A stretch of 64,000 nucleotides of DNA from Trebonia sp963767685 (GCA_963767685.1 CAVYEZ010000010.1:558001-622000), one strand, 5' to 3'; positions 48,710-57,051 are shown, counted from the stretch's first letter. Translations and numbers: made by a program. The notes: a model not told the origin generated them from the letters alone.

Positions 48710-49459
48710 ATGCCGGATCGTGCGCTAGCAGGAGTGACGGCGCTGGTTACCGGGGCGAGCCGGGGCTTCGGCCGGGGCATCGCCACCGCCTTGAGCGGGA
48801 CGGGCGCGCGTGTCGTCGGGGTGGCCAGGGACGGTGGCTCGCTGGACAAGCTGCACGCGGAACTCGGCGAGTCGTTCACGCCGGTGACCGCGGACGCGGC
48901 CGACCCGATGGTGGCCGGCGCGCTGATCGACACGTACCGGCCCGGCGTGCTCGTGCTCAACGCGGGCGCCACGCCGCTGCCGCGGCCAATCCAGCACCAC
49001 ACCTGGGAGTCGTTCAGCCGGAACTGGGACGTCGACGTGGCGCACGTGTTCCACTGGACGCGCGAGGCGCTCCTCGCGCCGCTGGCGCCGGGCAGCACCG
49101 TGGTGACGCTGTCCAGCGGGGCGGCGATCTTCGGCTCGCCGCTTTCTGGCGGGTACGCGGGGGCCAAGGCGGCCATCCGGTGGCTGACCGCGTACGCGGC
49201 GGATGAGTCGCGGCGAGCGGGGCTTGGCATCCGGTTCGTCTCGGTGCTGCCGCAGCTGACGCCGGAAACCGCGCTCGGCGCGGTGTTCGCCGCCGCCTAC
49301 GCCGCCAGGGAGGGGGCCGGGGCGGGCGCGCGCGGCGGCCCCGGCGGGGTACTTACCCCGGAGCAGGTCGGCCGGGCGGTCACCGGACTGCTGACCGGCC
49401 CGGAACCGGACCAGGATGCTTACCTTGTCACCGCCGCGGGCCCGCGCCCGCTGCCCTGA
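48710..49459 (+). CDS. Short-chain dehydrogenase/reductase, divergent active site
   Basis: 249 residues. TALVTGASRGFGRGIATALS is a good cofactor motif; VLVLNAGATPLPRP replaces NNAG; VVTLSSGAAIFGSPLSGGYAGAKAAI holds Ser, Tyr and Lys (YAGAK). GAGGAGGA precedes ATG 48710. It is followed after 52 bases by a sigma-factor gene; the spacer contains a 15-bp tandem repeat. Confidence 0.82.
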   Translation: MPDRALAGVTALVTGASRGFGRGIATALSGTGARVVGVARDGGSLDKLHAELGESFTPVTADAADPMVAGALIDTYRPGVLVLNAGATPLPRPIQHHTWESFSRNWDVDVAHVFHWTREALLAPLAPGSTVVTLSSGAAIFGSPLSGGYAGAKAAIRWLTAYAADESRRAGLGIRFVSVLPQLTPETALGAVFAAAYAAREGAGAGARGGPGGVLTPEQVGRAVTGLLTGPEPDQDAYLVTAAGPRPLP

Positions 49460-49473
49460 CGGCGGGCCCGGGT

Positions 49474-49503
49474 CGGATGGCAGCACGGCGGATGGCAGCA
49501 CGG
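49474..49503. repeat. Tandem 15-bp duplication
   Basis: CGGATGGCAGCACGG occurs twice without gap (49474-49488, 49489-49503), ending 8 bases before the sigma-factor start codon. It includes the expected SD position, so the repeat may affect translation. Confidence 0.75.
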
Positions 49504-49511
49504 GAGTGCCG

Positions 49512-50525
49512 ATGAGCGTTAGCGAGGACTTCACCAGCAGCACGGGCCAGTTCCGGGCCGAGCTCCTGGCGCACTGCTACCGGATGCTTGGCTCGGCGGA
49601 GGAGGCCGAGGACCTAGTGCAGGAGACGTACCTGCGGGCGTGGCGTTCGTTCGACGGCTTCGAGGGCCGGGCCTCCGTGCGGACCTGGCTGTACCGGATC
49701 GCGACCAACGTGTGCCTGACCGCGATCGAGCGCCGCGGCCGCCGGCCGCTGCCGTCAGGGCTTGGCGCCCCGGCGCCGGATCCGGAGACGCCGATGCTGC
49801 CCGCGCCGGATGTGCCGTGGCTACAGCCGTTTCCCGACGCGCTGCTGTCGGGAGCGGGCGCGGATCCCGCCGCGGTCGCGGCGTCCCGGGCGGGCATCCG
49901 GTTGGCGTGGATCGCGGCGCTCCAGCACCTGTCGGCCCGGCCGCGGGCGATCCTGATCTTGCGGGACGTGCTCGAGTGGCCGGCCGCGCAGGTAGCGGAG
50001 CTACTCGGCACCACGACGACGGCGGTCAACAGCGGGCTGCGGCGGGCCCGGGCCCAGCTCGCCCAGGCGCTGCCGGCCGAAGACGAGCTGGCCGAGCCCA
50101 CGGCGCCGGCCCAGCGGGCGCTGCTTGACCGGTTCGCGGCCGCCTTCGAGAACGCCGACGTCGGCGCGCTGGCCGAACTGCTGCGCGAGGACGTCACGCT
50201 GGAGATGCCGCCGATGCCGACCTGGTTCGCCGGGCGGGCGGCGGTGCTGCGCTTCTTCGCCACCCGGGCGCTGGACGCGCCCGGGCGGTTCCTGATGGTT
50301 CCCGCCATGGCCAACGGCCGGCCAGCGTTCGCGGTCTACCAGCGCGGGGGTGACGGCGCGTACCACGCGGACGCGGTGACGGTCCCCACGGTCACCGCGA
50401 CGGGGATCGCGCGGATCGTCACGTTCCGCGACCCGGGCCTGTTCGCCCTGTTCGGCCTGCCGCTAAGCCGCGGCGGCGCCGTTACCCGGCCCCCGGCGGC
50501 ACCCGGCCCGGCGGCTGCGCCGTGA
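49512..50525 (+). CDS. ECF sigma factor with C-terminal SnoaL-like domain (SigX5-like)
   Basis: 337 residues. Region 2: FRAELLAHCYRMLGSAEEAEDLVQETYLRAWRSFDGFEGRASVRTWLYRIATNVCL (about 13-68). Region 4: LQHLSARPRAILILRDVLEWPAAQVAELLGTTTTAVNSGLRRARAQL (about 145-190). A SnoaL-like domain follows: LLDRFAAAFENADVGALAELLREDVTLEMPPMPTWFAGRAAV. The pattern matches the TIGR02960-type sigma factors, which are controlled by the fused domain rather than an anti-sigma factor. GTGA overlap couples it to the next gene. Confidence 0.88.
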   Translation: MSVSEDFTSSTGQFRAELLAHCYRMLGSAEEAEDLVQETYLRAWRSFDGFEGRASVRTWLYRIATNVCLTAIERRGRRPLPSGLGAPAPDPETPMLPAPDVPWLQPFPDALLSGAGADPAAVAASRAGIRLAWIAALQHLSARPRAILILRDVLEWPAAQVAELLGTTTTAVNSGLRRARAQLAQALPAEDELAEPTAPAQRALLDRFAAAFENADVGALAELLREDVTLEMPPMPTWFAGRAAVLRFFATRALDAPGRFLMVPAMANGRPAFAVYQRGGDGAYHADAVTVPTVTATGIARIVTFRDPGLFALFGLPLSRGGAVTRPPAAPGPAAAP

Positions 50526-51115
50526 TCCCGCTGGATGGCGGGCGGGAACTGCTTGACGCGGCGGTCGGCTACGCGCTGGCCGGCGCGGCGCTGGCCACGC
50601 CTTCCCGGCTGTCGTGTCCCACCCCGTGCGCCGGCTGGGACCTGGGGACGCTGCTTGACCATCTCAGCGACTCGGTCGGGGTACTCGCGGACGCGCTCGG
50701 CGCCCGGGGCGTCGTCGAGGGCGTCGCCGGTCCGCCCGGCCCCTTGCGGGAGGGTGACCGGGTCGCGCGGTTGTGCGGCCAGACGGCCAGGCTGCGCGCG
50801 GCCTGCGCCACCACCGGGCCGGACGGGCGGCTTGTCGCCATCGGCGGCCGCGCGGTCACCGCCAGCGTGGTCGCGGTGACCGGCGCCATCGAGCTCACCG
50901 GGCACGGCTGGGACGTCTTTGCCGCGTGCGGCGCCGACCGCCCCGTCCCGGCCGGCCTGGCCGCCGCCCTGCTGCCGAGCGCCGTGCTGCTGATCACCCC
51001 GGGGACCCGGCCCGGCTTGTTCGCCGACCCGGTCCGGCTGGAGGGCCCGGCCGGCCCCGGCGACCAGCTCGTCGCCTTCCTCGGCCGACAGTCGCGCTCC
51101 CCGGACCGCCGGTAA
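50522..51115 (+). CDS. MDMPI_N/TIGR03086-like DinB-fold protein
   Basis: 197 residues from GTG 50522. The N-domain has LLDAAVGYALAGAALATPSRLSCPTPCAGWDLGTLLDHLSDSVGVLADAL; the PTPC.GWDL..LL.HL signature is that of mycothiol-dependent maleylpyruvate isomerase-type proteins, where His is a metal ligand. VTGAIELTGHGWDVFAACG gives the second half of the metal site. Coupled to the sigma factor upstream, it is presumably its target or partner. The stop codon lies in the loop of a perfect hairpin. Confidence 0.82.
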   Translation: MIPLDGGRELLDAAVGYALAGAALATPSRLSCPTPCAGWDLGTLLDHLSDSVGVLADALGARGVVEGVAGPPGPLREGDRVARLCGQTARLRAACATTGPDGRLVAIGGRAVTASVVAVTGAIELTGHGWDVFAACGADRPVPAGLAAALLPSAVLLITPGTRPGLFADPVRLEGPAGPGDQLVAFLGRQSRSPDRR

Positions 51116-51133
51116 CGGCGGTCCGGGGAGCGC
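51094..51133. terminator. 18-bp perfect hairpin containing the stop codon
   Basis: GCGCTCCCCGGACCGCCG (51094-51111) pairs exactly with 51116-51133; the loop is GTAA, whose TAA is the stop of the MDMPI-like gene. It also closes the convergent MMPL gene (stop at 51150). Confidence 0.85.
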
Positions 51134-51149
51134 AGGCTGACTTCGTGAC

Positions 51150-53339
51150 TTACCGCAGGGCACGGGACGCGGGCTCGCGCCCGGCCGCCGGCAGCTTCGC
51201 CCCGCCCCGGTCAGCGTGCCCAGGCCACCAGGCCCGGGGGCCAATCAGCGCCGTGATGCTCGGGGCGAAGAACATTGCCATCACGAACGCGGCCAGCGCG
51301 ATGCCGCACGAGACCGCGAACCCGATCTGCGACAGGATCGTGTTGCCGGCGAGCGTCAGCGAGGCGAACGTGCCCGCCAGGATCAGCCCGGCCGCGCCGA
51401 TCGCCGGACCTGAGTGCCGCACCGCCAGCGCGGCGGCCTGCCTCGCGTCCTTGCCTTCTCTCGCCTCCTCGCGCAACCGCGCGATCATCAGGATGTTGTA
51501 GTCGGTGCCGAGCGCCACGACGAACAGGTACATGTAGACCGGGAGCAGGAACACCAGGCCGGCCTGGTTCTGCAGCACCTGGAACACCAGCACGCTCGCG
51601 CCCAGCGTGGCCCCGAAGCCGAGGCCGACGGAGGCCAGCAGGTACCACGGCGCGACCACGCTGCGCAGCAGCAGCATCAGGATCAGCAGGATGATGACCG
51701 CCGCGACCGGGAAGACCACCATGTAGTCGTGGTTGACCGCGTGCTGGATGTCCGCGTAGACGGCGGTCGTGCCGCCGACCAGCGCGTACGTGCCGGTTGG
51801 GGCCGCGGCGTGCGCCCCCGGCATGATCGAGTTCTTCATCGCGTTCACCGCCTGCGTGGACGCCGGGTTGTAACTCAGCGTCAGCTGGTAGTCGGCGGTC
51901 TTGTGGTCCGCGCTGACGGTGGGCGCCCCGACCGAGCCGACGGCGGGCAGCGCCTTGAGCGCGCGGCCGTAGCCGGACAGCTCGGACGACGTCAGCGCGC
52001 CCGACGTCGAGTGCAGCAGCACGTCGGTCGGGTCGGTCGCGCCGGGCGGCAGGCCCTTCTCCAGGGTGACCAGGGCGCGCTGCGATTCCGCGCTGGCCGG
52101 GATGCCGGCCGAGGAGAGGTCGAACGTCGGCTTGAAGCCGAACGCGCCGATCGCCAGCGCCACCAGCACGAGCCCGGAAACGGCGGCGAAAAGGGCCAGG
52201 CGGCCGAGCGCGCCGCCGATCGCGGCGAACCGCGCCGCCCGGGGCTCACGCTGCCAGGACTTGGACGGCCAGAACACCTTCGGGCCGAGCAGCGACACGA
52301 TCGCGGGAACCAGCGTCAGGCCCGCGATCAGCGTGACGCCGACGGCGATCGCCAGCGCCGGCCCCATCGAGCGCAGCACGCTCAGGGTGGACAAGAGCAG
52401 GGCGAGGAAGGCGACAATGACCACGCCGGCGGCCGAGGAGATCACCTCGCCGACCCGGGTGACCGCGCTGACCATGGCCTGCTTGGGGTCCTCGCCCCGG
52501 CGCAGCCGCTCCCGGTAGCGGAACATCAGGAACAGGATGTAGTCGGTCCCGATGCCGAACAGCACGACGATGAGGATCGTGGAGATCGAGCTGTCGGTGT
52601 TGAGGTTGAGCGCCTTGTTAACGTCGGCAATCAGTCCGGTCGCGACCTGCGAGACGACCGCGATGACAACCAGAGGCAGCAGCGCGATGATCGGGCTGCG
52701 GAAGATGATCAACAACAGCAGCAGAATCAGCACCAGCGTCGCCAGGAGCACGATCTGATCGGCCCGGTTGCCGGATTGCTCGCTGTCCAGGCTCTGCGCC
52801 GCGTCGCCGGTCACCCCCTCGGCCAGGTCCGTGCCCGACACCATCGGCTTGATGTCGGCGCGCAGCGCCTTGATCGCGTTATCGGACGCGCTACCTGAGC
52901 CGTTGACCACGGAGTTGGGCATCGCGACCATCGCGCTCTGCACCAGGTGGTTCGCCGACTCGGGTCCGGCCGTGATGCTGACGATCCCGGAGATGTGCCT
53001 GGCATCAAGGTCCTTCGTGATCGTGGCGACCTTCGCGGTGTCGGCGGCCGTCAGTTTCCCGCCGTCCGCGCGCGAGAACACGATGATGGCCGCCGCGCTC
53101 GTCACGTTCCCGGTCTGCGGGAACGCCTGGTCCTGGAGGTCCATGGCGCGGATGGACTCGTAGTTCTTCGGCAGGAAGCTGCTCTCGTTCGAGGTTGTCG
53201 GCAGGCCAGGCGAGGTCAAGATCACCGCCGCGGCCGCGATCACCCACAGCGCGATCACCCGCCACGGGTGCCGCACCACCGCCCGTCCTAGCCAGGCGAA
53301 AAGCCCGCGTCCGCTCGTGTAACCATTGCGGTCGTTCAC
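51150..53339 (-). CDS. MMPL-family RND transporter
   Basis: 729 residues with about 12 helices. Two RND halves are visible. The first: WRVIALWVIAAAAVILTSPG, a large periplasmic-type loop, then VLLATLVLILLLLLIIFRSPIIALLPL and the FGIGTDYILFLMFRYRERLRRGEDPKQAM segment. The second: YMVVFPVAAVIILLILMLLLRSVVAP and ALGTDYNILMIARLREEAREG. The GTDY...R pairs in helices 4 and 10 are the proton-relay signature of MMPL proteins, which export lipids or drugs. A TetR gene and a repeat-rich spacer lie upstream. Confidence 0.9.
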   Translation of the reverse strand: MNDRNGYTSGRGLFAWLGRAVVRHPWRVIALWVIAAAAVILTSPGLPTTSNESSFLPKNYESIRAMDLQDQAFPQTGNVTSAAAIIVFSRADGGKLTAADTAKVATITKDLDARHISGIVSITAGPESANHLVQSAMVAMPNSVVNGSGSASDNAIKALRADIKPMVSGTDLAEGVTGDAAQSLDSEQSGNRADQIVLLATLVLILLLLLIIFRSPIIALLPLVVIAVVSQVATGLIADVNKALNLNTDSSISTILIVVLFGIGTDYILFLMFRYRERLRRGEDPKQAMVSAVTRVGEVISSAAGVVIVAFLALLLSTLSVLRSMGPALAIAVGVTLIAGLTLVPAIVSLLGPKVFWPSKSWQREPRAARFAAIGGALGRLALFAAVSGLVLVALAIGAFGFKPTFDLSSAGIPASAESQRALVTLEKGLPPGATDPTDVLLHSTSGALTSSELSGYGRALKALPAVGSVGAPTVSADHKTADYQLTLSYNPASTQAVNAMKNSIMPGAHAAAPTGTYALVGGTTAVYADIQHAVNHDYMVVFPVAAVIILLILMLLLRSVVAPWYLLASVGLGFGATLGASVLVFQVLQNQAGLVFLLPVYMYLFVVALGTDYNILMIARLREEAREGKDARQAAALAVRHSGPAIGAAGLILAGTFASLTLAGNTILSQIGFAVSCGIALAAFVMAMFFAPSITALIGPRAWWPGHADRGGAKLPAAGREPASRALR

Positions 53340-53515
53340 CGTGTCCCCTTGGTTTAGTCACGGGCCGCGCGGACGTCCCCGTCATCACGCGGCTGACGGA
53401 GCTAACGCTATGGAGCTGCCGGCAGCTAAACCATGAGGGCAATCCCCGGAAATACCCTGATACGCACCCCCTCGGAGGAGGTGGGGTTATCCCTACTGTT
53501 CGCTAAGGGTCAAGG

Positions 53516-53577
53516 GGCGGTCGCGGCCGGGCGGTCGCGGCCGGGGGGTTGGGGCCGCCGGGGGGTTGGGGCCGCCG
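53516..53577. repeat. Two adjacent tandem duplications with four long G-runs
   Basis: GGCGGTCGCGGCCG is duplicated (53516-53529, 53530-53543) and GGGGGTTGGGGCCGCCG is duplicated (53544-53560, 53561-53577). The run 53543-53570 has G-tracts of 6, 4, 6 and 4 with loops TT, CCGCC and TT, a textbook G-quadruplex pattern, about 200 bases upstream of the MMPL start on its template strand. Confidence 0.8.
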
Positions 53578-53689
53578 GCGACTCGCTTCGCGTGGCCTGG
53601 AAATAACGGCGGCTTATGGGGAGCGTGTTATTTACGGGGAGAATACGCTAGTCAGATTGACCTCTGCCCAGACTCGGCTTGGCTATTAG

Positions 53690-53761
53690 CGCGGAAACTT
53701 TTCCGAGCACGGAATATTCGCCGGCCATGAATAGGTTTCCGTCTTAGGAAAAGTTTCCGCG
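53690..53761. repeat. 72-bp imperfect palindrome with perfect 15-bp ends
   Basis: CGCGGAAACTTTTCC (53690-53704) is exactly mirrored by GGAAAAGTTTCCGCG (53747-53761). The 42-base centre is itself partly symmetric (CGGAATATTC against GAATAGGTTTCCG). It lies 110 bases past the tetR stop. It is either the tetR terminator, a large operator for the MMPL promoter, or a small mobile palindrome flanked by TTAG/TTAA. Confidence 0.7.
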
Positions 53762-53870
53762 TTAATTCGGACCTTTTAGCCAGGCGCGGTGGCTGATGAA
53801 CTGGGCATACGGGACCTTTCGGGCGCCACGCCGGCTTGATGGGGCGGGCAGGGGCGGCGGGCGCTCGCTC

Positions 53871-54617
53871 TTATTCGCCGGCTGGGCCGGATGACGATTT
53901 GGCGGCCGGGAACGTGCGTAGGCCGGTGTCGATGAGCCGGGCGGCGCGGCGGACGTCGGCGGTCACCAGTTCGTGCAGGCGGGCCGCCGTGGGTGCCTGG
54001 TCCAGGTGCTTGCGCAGGCTGTCCGCCTGGACCCGCCACAGCCCGAGCAGGGCCCGGGCGGCGATCTGCGGCTCCGCGTCGTCCTGGGTCATCCCCGCCC
54101 GCGCCGCCAGGATCTCGGTGGCGACCGCGACGGACCGCTCCATCATGTCGGCCTGGTAGGCGCGCAGCGCGGGGGTGGCGCGGATCAGGTCGCCGAACCG
54201 GCGGAAGGCCCGGCGCCCCTCGCTGGCGTCCGGCTGGCCGCCGAGCGAGCCCGTCAGGCCGGCCAGTTCCTGGTCGAGGATCATCAGCGCCGCCTCTACC
54301 GGCGAGGCCGTGGCATCGGCGAGCCCGGCCCTTAGCGCGGTCAGCGTGCCCTCCAGCCGGTCCATGACCAGGGCTTCCTTGACCGGGAAGTAGTTGAAGA
54401 CCGTCTTCTCGGACACGCCGCAGGCCGCGGCGACCTCGGCCACGCGAACCGCGTCAAAGCCGCGGTCAAGGAACATCGCGGTCGCCACGTCGGACAGCTG
54501 CTTGCGCATGAGCCGCTTCTTGCGCTCGCGCAGCCCCTCGGCCTCGGGATGCCCGGCCCCGGGACCCCGGGGATCCCCGGGATCCCCTGGTGACCAGTCC
54601 AGTGCCCCTGCGTTCAC
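53871..54617 (-). CDS. TetR-family regulator
   Basis: 248 residues. The HTH lies at about 30-85: RERKKRLMRKQLSDVATAMF, FDAVRVAEVAAACGVSEKTVFNYFPVKEAL. The ligand domain follows. The N-terminus has a Gly/Pro-rich tract. It is divergent from an SRPBCC gene and upstream of the MMPL transporter; in actinobacteria MMPL exporters are often controlled by such regulators, so MMPL and SRPBCC genes are candidate targets. Confidence 0.88.
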   Translation of the reverse strand: MNAGALDWSPGDPGDPRGPGAGHPEAEGLRERKKRLMRKQLSDVATAMFLDRGFDAVRVAEVAAACGVSEKTVFNYFPVKEALVMDRLEGTLTALRAGLADATASPVEAALMILDQELAGLTGSLGGQPDASEGRRAFRRFGDLIRATPALRAYQADMMERSVAVATEILAARAGMTQDDAEPQIAARALLGLWRVQADSLRKHLDQAPTAARLHELVTADVRRAARLIDTGLRTFPAAKSSSGPAGE

Positions 54618-54644
54618 GCCCTCATCCTACAGTTGCCTGAAATT

Positions 54645-54687
54645 TTCTGTTGCGGTATTTTTCTAGTGACAGAATTATCAGTGACAG
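54645..54687. promoter_or_regulatory. Repeats in the divergent tetR/SRPBCC promoter
   Basis: AGTGACAG is repeated at 54665-54672 and 54680-54687 (15 bases apart), and TTCTGT (54645-54650) is mirrored by ACAGAA (54669-54674). The region is AT-rich with TATTTTT. It is a likely regulator binding region. Confidence 0.45.
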
Positions 54688-54700
54688 CACGGAGGCCCCC

Positions 54701-55138
54701 ATGAGCGAGATCCGCATCGTCCGCGAGTACCCGTACCCGGTCGCCAGCGTCTGGCGCGCGCTGACCGATCCCGACCTGATCCCGCGGTGGACCGCGACGG
54801 GCGCCGGCGGGCGACCGGAGGGTTTCGCCCCGGTCCCCGGCACTAAGTTCCGGTTCGTGGCCAAGCCCAAGCCGGGCTGGAACGGCATCGTCAACTGCGA
54901 GGTCCTCGAGGCGCGGGCGCCGGACCTGCTGCGCTACACCTGGACGGATGACGGCGGAGGCGAGACCACCGAGGTCATCTACCGGCTTGAGCAGGCCGGC
55001 GACGGCACCCGGTTCACCTACGAGCACACCGGGTTCACCGGGGTCAGCGGCCTCTTCATGTCCCGGCTGCTTGGCCGGGTTCGCCGCACGATGCTCACCG
55101 AGGGTCTGCCGGCCGTCCTGCGCGACGAGTCACGATGA
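54701..55138 (+). CDS. SRPBCC-domain protein (AHSA1/CalC type)
   Basis: 145 residues: IRIVREYPYPVASVWRALTDPDLIPRW, KPKPGWNGIVNCEVLEARAPDLLRYTWTDDG, VIYRLEQAGDGTRFTYEHTGFTG. This is the Activator-of-Hsp90-like START fold. GGAGG precedes ATG 54701. Its 3' end overlaps the convergent P450 gene by 44 bases. Divergent from tetR, which may control it. Confidence 0.88.
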   Translation: MSEIRIVREYPYPVASVWRALTDPDLIPRWTATGAGGRPEGFAPVPGTKFRFVAKPKPGWNGIVNCEVLEARAPDLLRYTWTDDGGGETTEVIYRLEQAGDGTRFTYEHTGFTGVSGLFMSRLLGRVRRTMLTEGLPAVLRDESR

Positions 55139-56483
55139 CCGGCAGCTCGCTCGGCACCAGGGTGCTGCTGACCGCGGGGTGCACGTCGGCGCCGTCCGCG
55201 AGCCGCAGCTGCCAGCGGGCCGCGATCGCGCTCAGCAGCAGCAGCGACTCGGTCCAGGCGAATCCCTCGCCGATGCAGTTCCTGATGCCCTGGCCGAACG
55301 GGAAGAACGTCGCCCGCAGATCGCTCCGGCGGTAGTCGGCGGCCCACCGGCCGGGGTCGAACTGGTCGGGATCGCGGTGCAGCCGCGCGTCGCGGTTGAG
55401 CGCGTACGGGCTGAAGAAGATCCTGCTTCCCGCCTTGAGCAGGTGACCGCCCAGCTCGACGTCGACGAGCGCCCGGCGGGGCAGTATCCAGACCGGGCTG
55501 TACAGGCGCAGCGCCTCGGTGATCACGGCGCGGGTGAAGGGCAGCCGGTCCAGGTCCTCGTAGCCGGCATCGGCGCCGTTCAGCACGAGGTCGACCTCCT
55601 GCTGCAGCCGTTCCTGGATCCGCGGGTGCGTGGCCAGCAGGTAGCAGGCCCAGGCGACCGTGTTCCCGGTCGTCTCGGAGCCGGCGATGACGAGGGTGGT
55701 GGCCTCGTCGCGCAGTTGCTTGTCGCTCATGCCCGCGCCCGTGTCGTCGTCGCTTGCGTGCATGAGGATCGACATCAGGTCGCCGTGGTCGGTCCCGGCT
55801 CGCCGGTAGCCGTCGATGATGCCGGTCAGCAGGACGCGCAGCCGCCGGTTGGCCGCGCCGAACCGCCGGTTGGACCTGGTCGGTACCCACGCGAGCCCGG
55901 GGACGTTGGCGGCGATCTCCTGGGTCACAAGCTCGGCGAGCAGGACCCGCAGCAGCCGCTCGATCTCGTCGATCGCCGCCGCGCCGATATCGCTGGACAG
56001 CAGCGTCCTGGTCAGCACGGTGAGCGTGATCGACCGCATCTCGCGGTCGAGGGCGAGCGTCCCGCCGTCCGGCCACGCGCCGATCCGCGGCACCGCGACA
56101 TCGGCCATCGTGACCGCATAGCGGGCGATCTGGGTGCGGTGGAACGCCGGCTGCATGAGGCGCCGGTGCAGGTGATGGGTCTCGCCCTCCGCCATCACCA
56201 GCCCGTTGCCGATCAACCGCTTGGCCCGGCCGAAATTGAGGCCCTTGCCCAGCTTCCTGGCCTCACCGACCAGCGCCTGCCTGATCACGCCGGGGTCATT
56301 CAGCACGTAGACGGACAACGGCCCGAAGCGGATGCGAACGACGTCGCCGTGCTCCCGTGCCCGCTGGAACAGCGCGAGCGGGTCGCGGCCGAACTCCAGC
56401 GCATGCCCGAGAACCGGTTGCCCGCCCGGCATCAGGGGGATACCCGGCATCGCCTCCCGGCTCGCTACAGTCATCGTCCGCAT
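55095..56483 (-). CDS. Cytochrome P450
   Basis: 462 residues. The I-helix is DEATTLVIAGSETTGNTVAW, the ExxR motif VITEALRLYSPVW, and the haem loop FFPFGQGIRNCIGEGFAWTE with Cys403 as thiolate ligand. HRRLMQPAFHR is the C-helix. The sequence type resembles the bacterial CYP group with pentalenene oxygenase-like members (class I, membrane-free), but no substrate can be given; no ferredoxin or terpene synthase is adjacent. ATG 56483 is preceded by CAGGG. The 3' end overlaps the SRPBCC gene. Confidence 0.9.
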   Translation of the reverse strand: MRTMTVASREAMPGIPLMPGGQPVLGHALEFGRDPLALFQRAREHGDVVRIRFGPLSVYVLNDPGVIRQALVGEARKLGKGLNFGRAKRLIGNGLVMAEGETHHLHRRLMQPAFHRTQIARYAVTMADVAVPRIGAWPDGGTLALDREMRSITLTVLTRTLLSSDIGAAAIDEIERLLRVLLAELVTQEIAANVPGLAWVPTRSNRRFGAANRRLRVLLTGIIDGYRRAGTDHGDLMSILMHASDDDTGAGMSDKQLRDEATTLVIAGSETTGNTVAWACYLLATHPRIQERLQQEVDLVLNGADAGYEDLDRLPFTRAVITEALRLYSPVWILPRRALVDVELGGHLLKAGSRIFFSPYALNRDARLHRDPDQFDPGRWAADYRRSDLRATFFPFGQGIRNCIGEGFAWTESLLLLSAIAARWQLRLADGADVHPAVSSTLVPSELPVIVTRRAGRPADPR

Positions 56484-56631
56484 CCCTGACCGCACTTGCC
56501 GCGGTCCGCTGGCCACCGCATAAGAACAACGCTAGCCATTTGGCGGATGCGGGCTAGCCCGGCCGGCTGGAGACTCGAAGTGAGACTGCGGTGATCCGGA
56601 TGCGCCGGGCGCGCTAACCAGGGAGACTCCG

Positions 56632-57051
56632 ATGACCAACGAGGAACTGATCGAACTGCTGGCCACGGCCACCCAGACCGCCTGTACCGCCGTTACCGGC
56701 GCCGGCCAGGCGGCCTTGCAGGCCAGCCTGGACCAGGCCCGTGCTATCCCGCGCGAGTTCGGCTGGGAGCGCAAGGCGGCCGAGCACGCCAGTTTCTTCA
56801 ACGCCCTGGCCGACGCCGCCGCCGGCTCGCACGCGGTCCCCGTGCTCAACTTCGGCGCCGCCTACGTCTACGACCTCATGATCGGCGCTGGCCGCGCCGC
56901 CGACGGCATCGTCGTCAACTCCCGCAGGCGGATGCTCGTCCACCTGCGCGCCGGAGATCCCGACGAGGCCGCGTTCGAGATGGAAAAGCACCTCAGGATC
57001 CTGCGCTTCATGCGCCGCCTGGCCGCCAGCCCCGACCGCGCGTCGGCGTGA
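56632..57051 (+). CDS. Orphan FCD ligand-binding domain (GntR-type, no HTH)
   Basis: 139 residues, all helical. KAAEHASFFNALADAAAGSH, VYDLMIGAGRAADGIVVNSRRRMLVHLRAGDPDEAAFEMEKHLRIL matches the second half of FCD domains of FadR-type GntR regulators (H..L..AL..GD...A...M..HL). No winged helix precedes it; the N-terminus has its own GGGAGAC SD. So it is either a truncated regulator that kept expression signals or a stand-alone sensor/antagonist. Confidence 0.6.
   Translation: MTNEELIELLATATQTACTAVTGAGQAALQASLDQARAIPREFGWERKAAEHASFFNALADAAAGSHAVPVLNFGAAYVYDLMIGAGRAADGIVVNSRRRMLVHLRAGDPDEAAFEMEKHLRILRFMRRLAASPDRASA

Larger units (their letters stand above)
53340..53870. other. 531-bp spacer between MMPL and tetR genes
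   Basis: No gene is supported. The spacer holds a C/G-rich dyad at 53465-53485, two tandem repeats at 53516-53577 and a long inverted repeat at 53690-53761 (separate entries). It includes the MMPL promoter. Confidence 0.5.

Noticed and set aside
51414..52898. 494-codon plus-strand frame
   Set aside because: Antisense to the MMPL gene; sequence of Gln/Arg/His repeats is a GC artefact.
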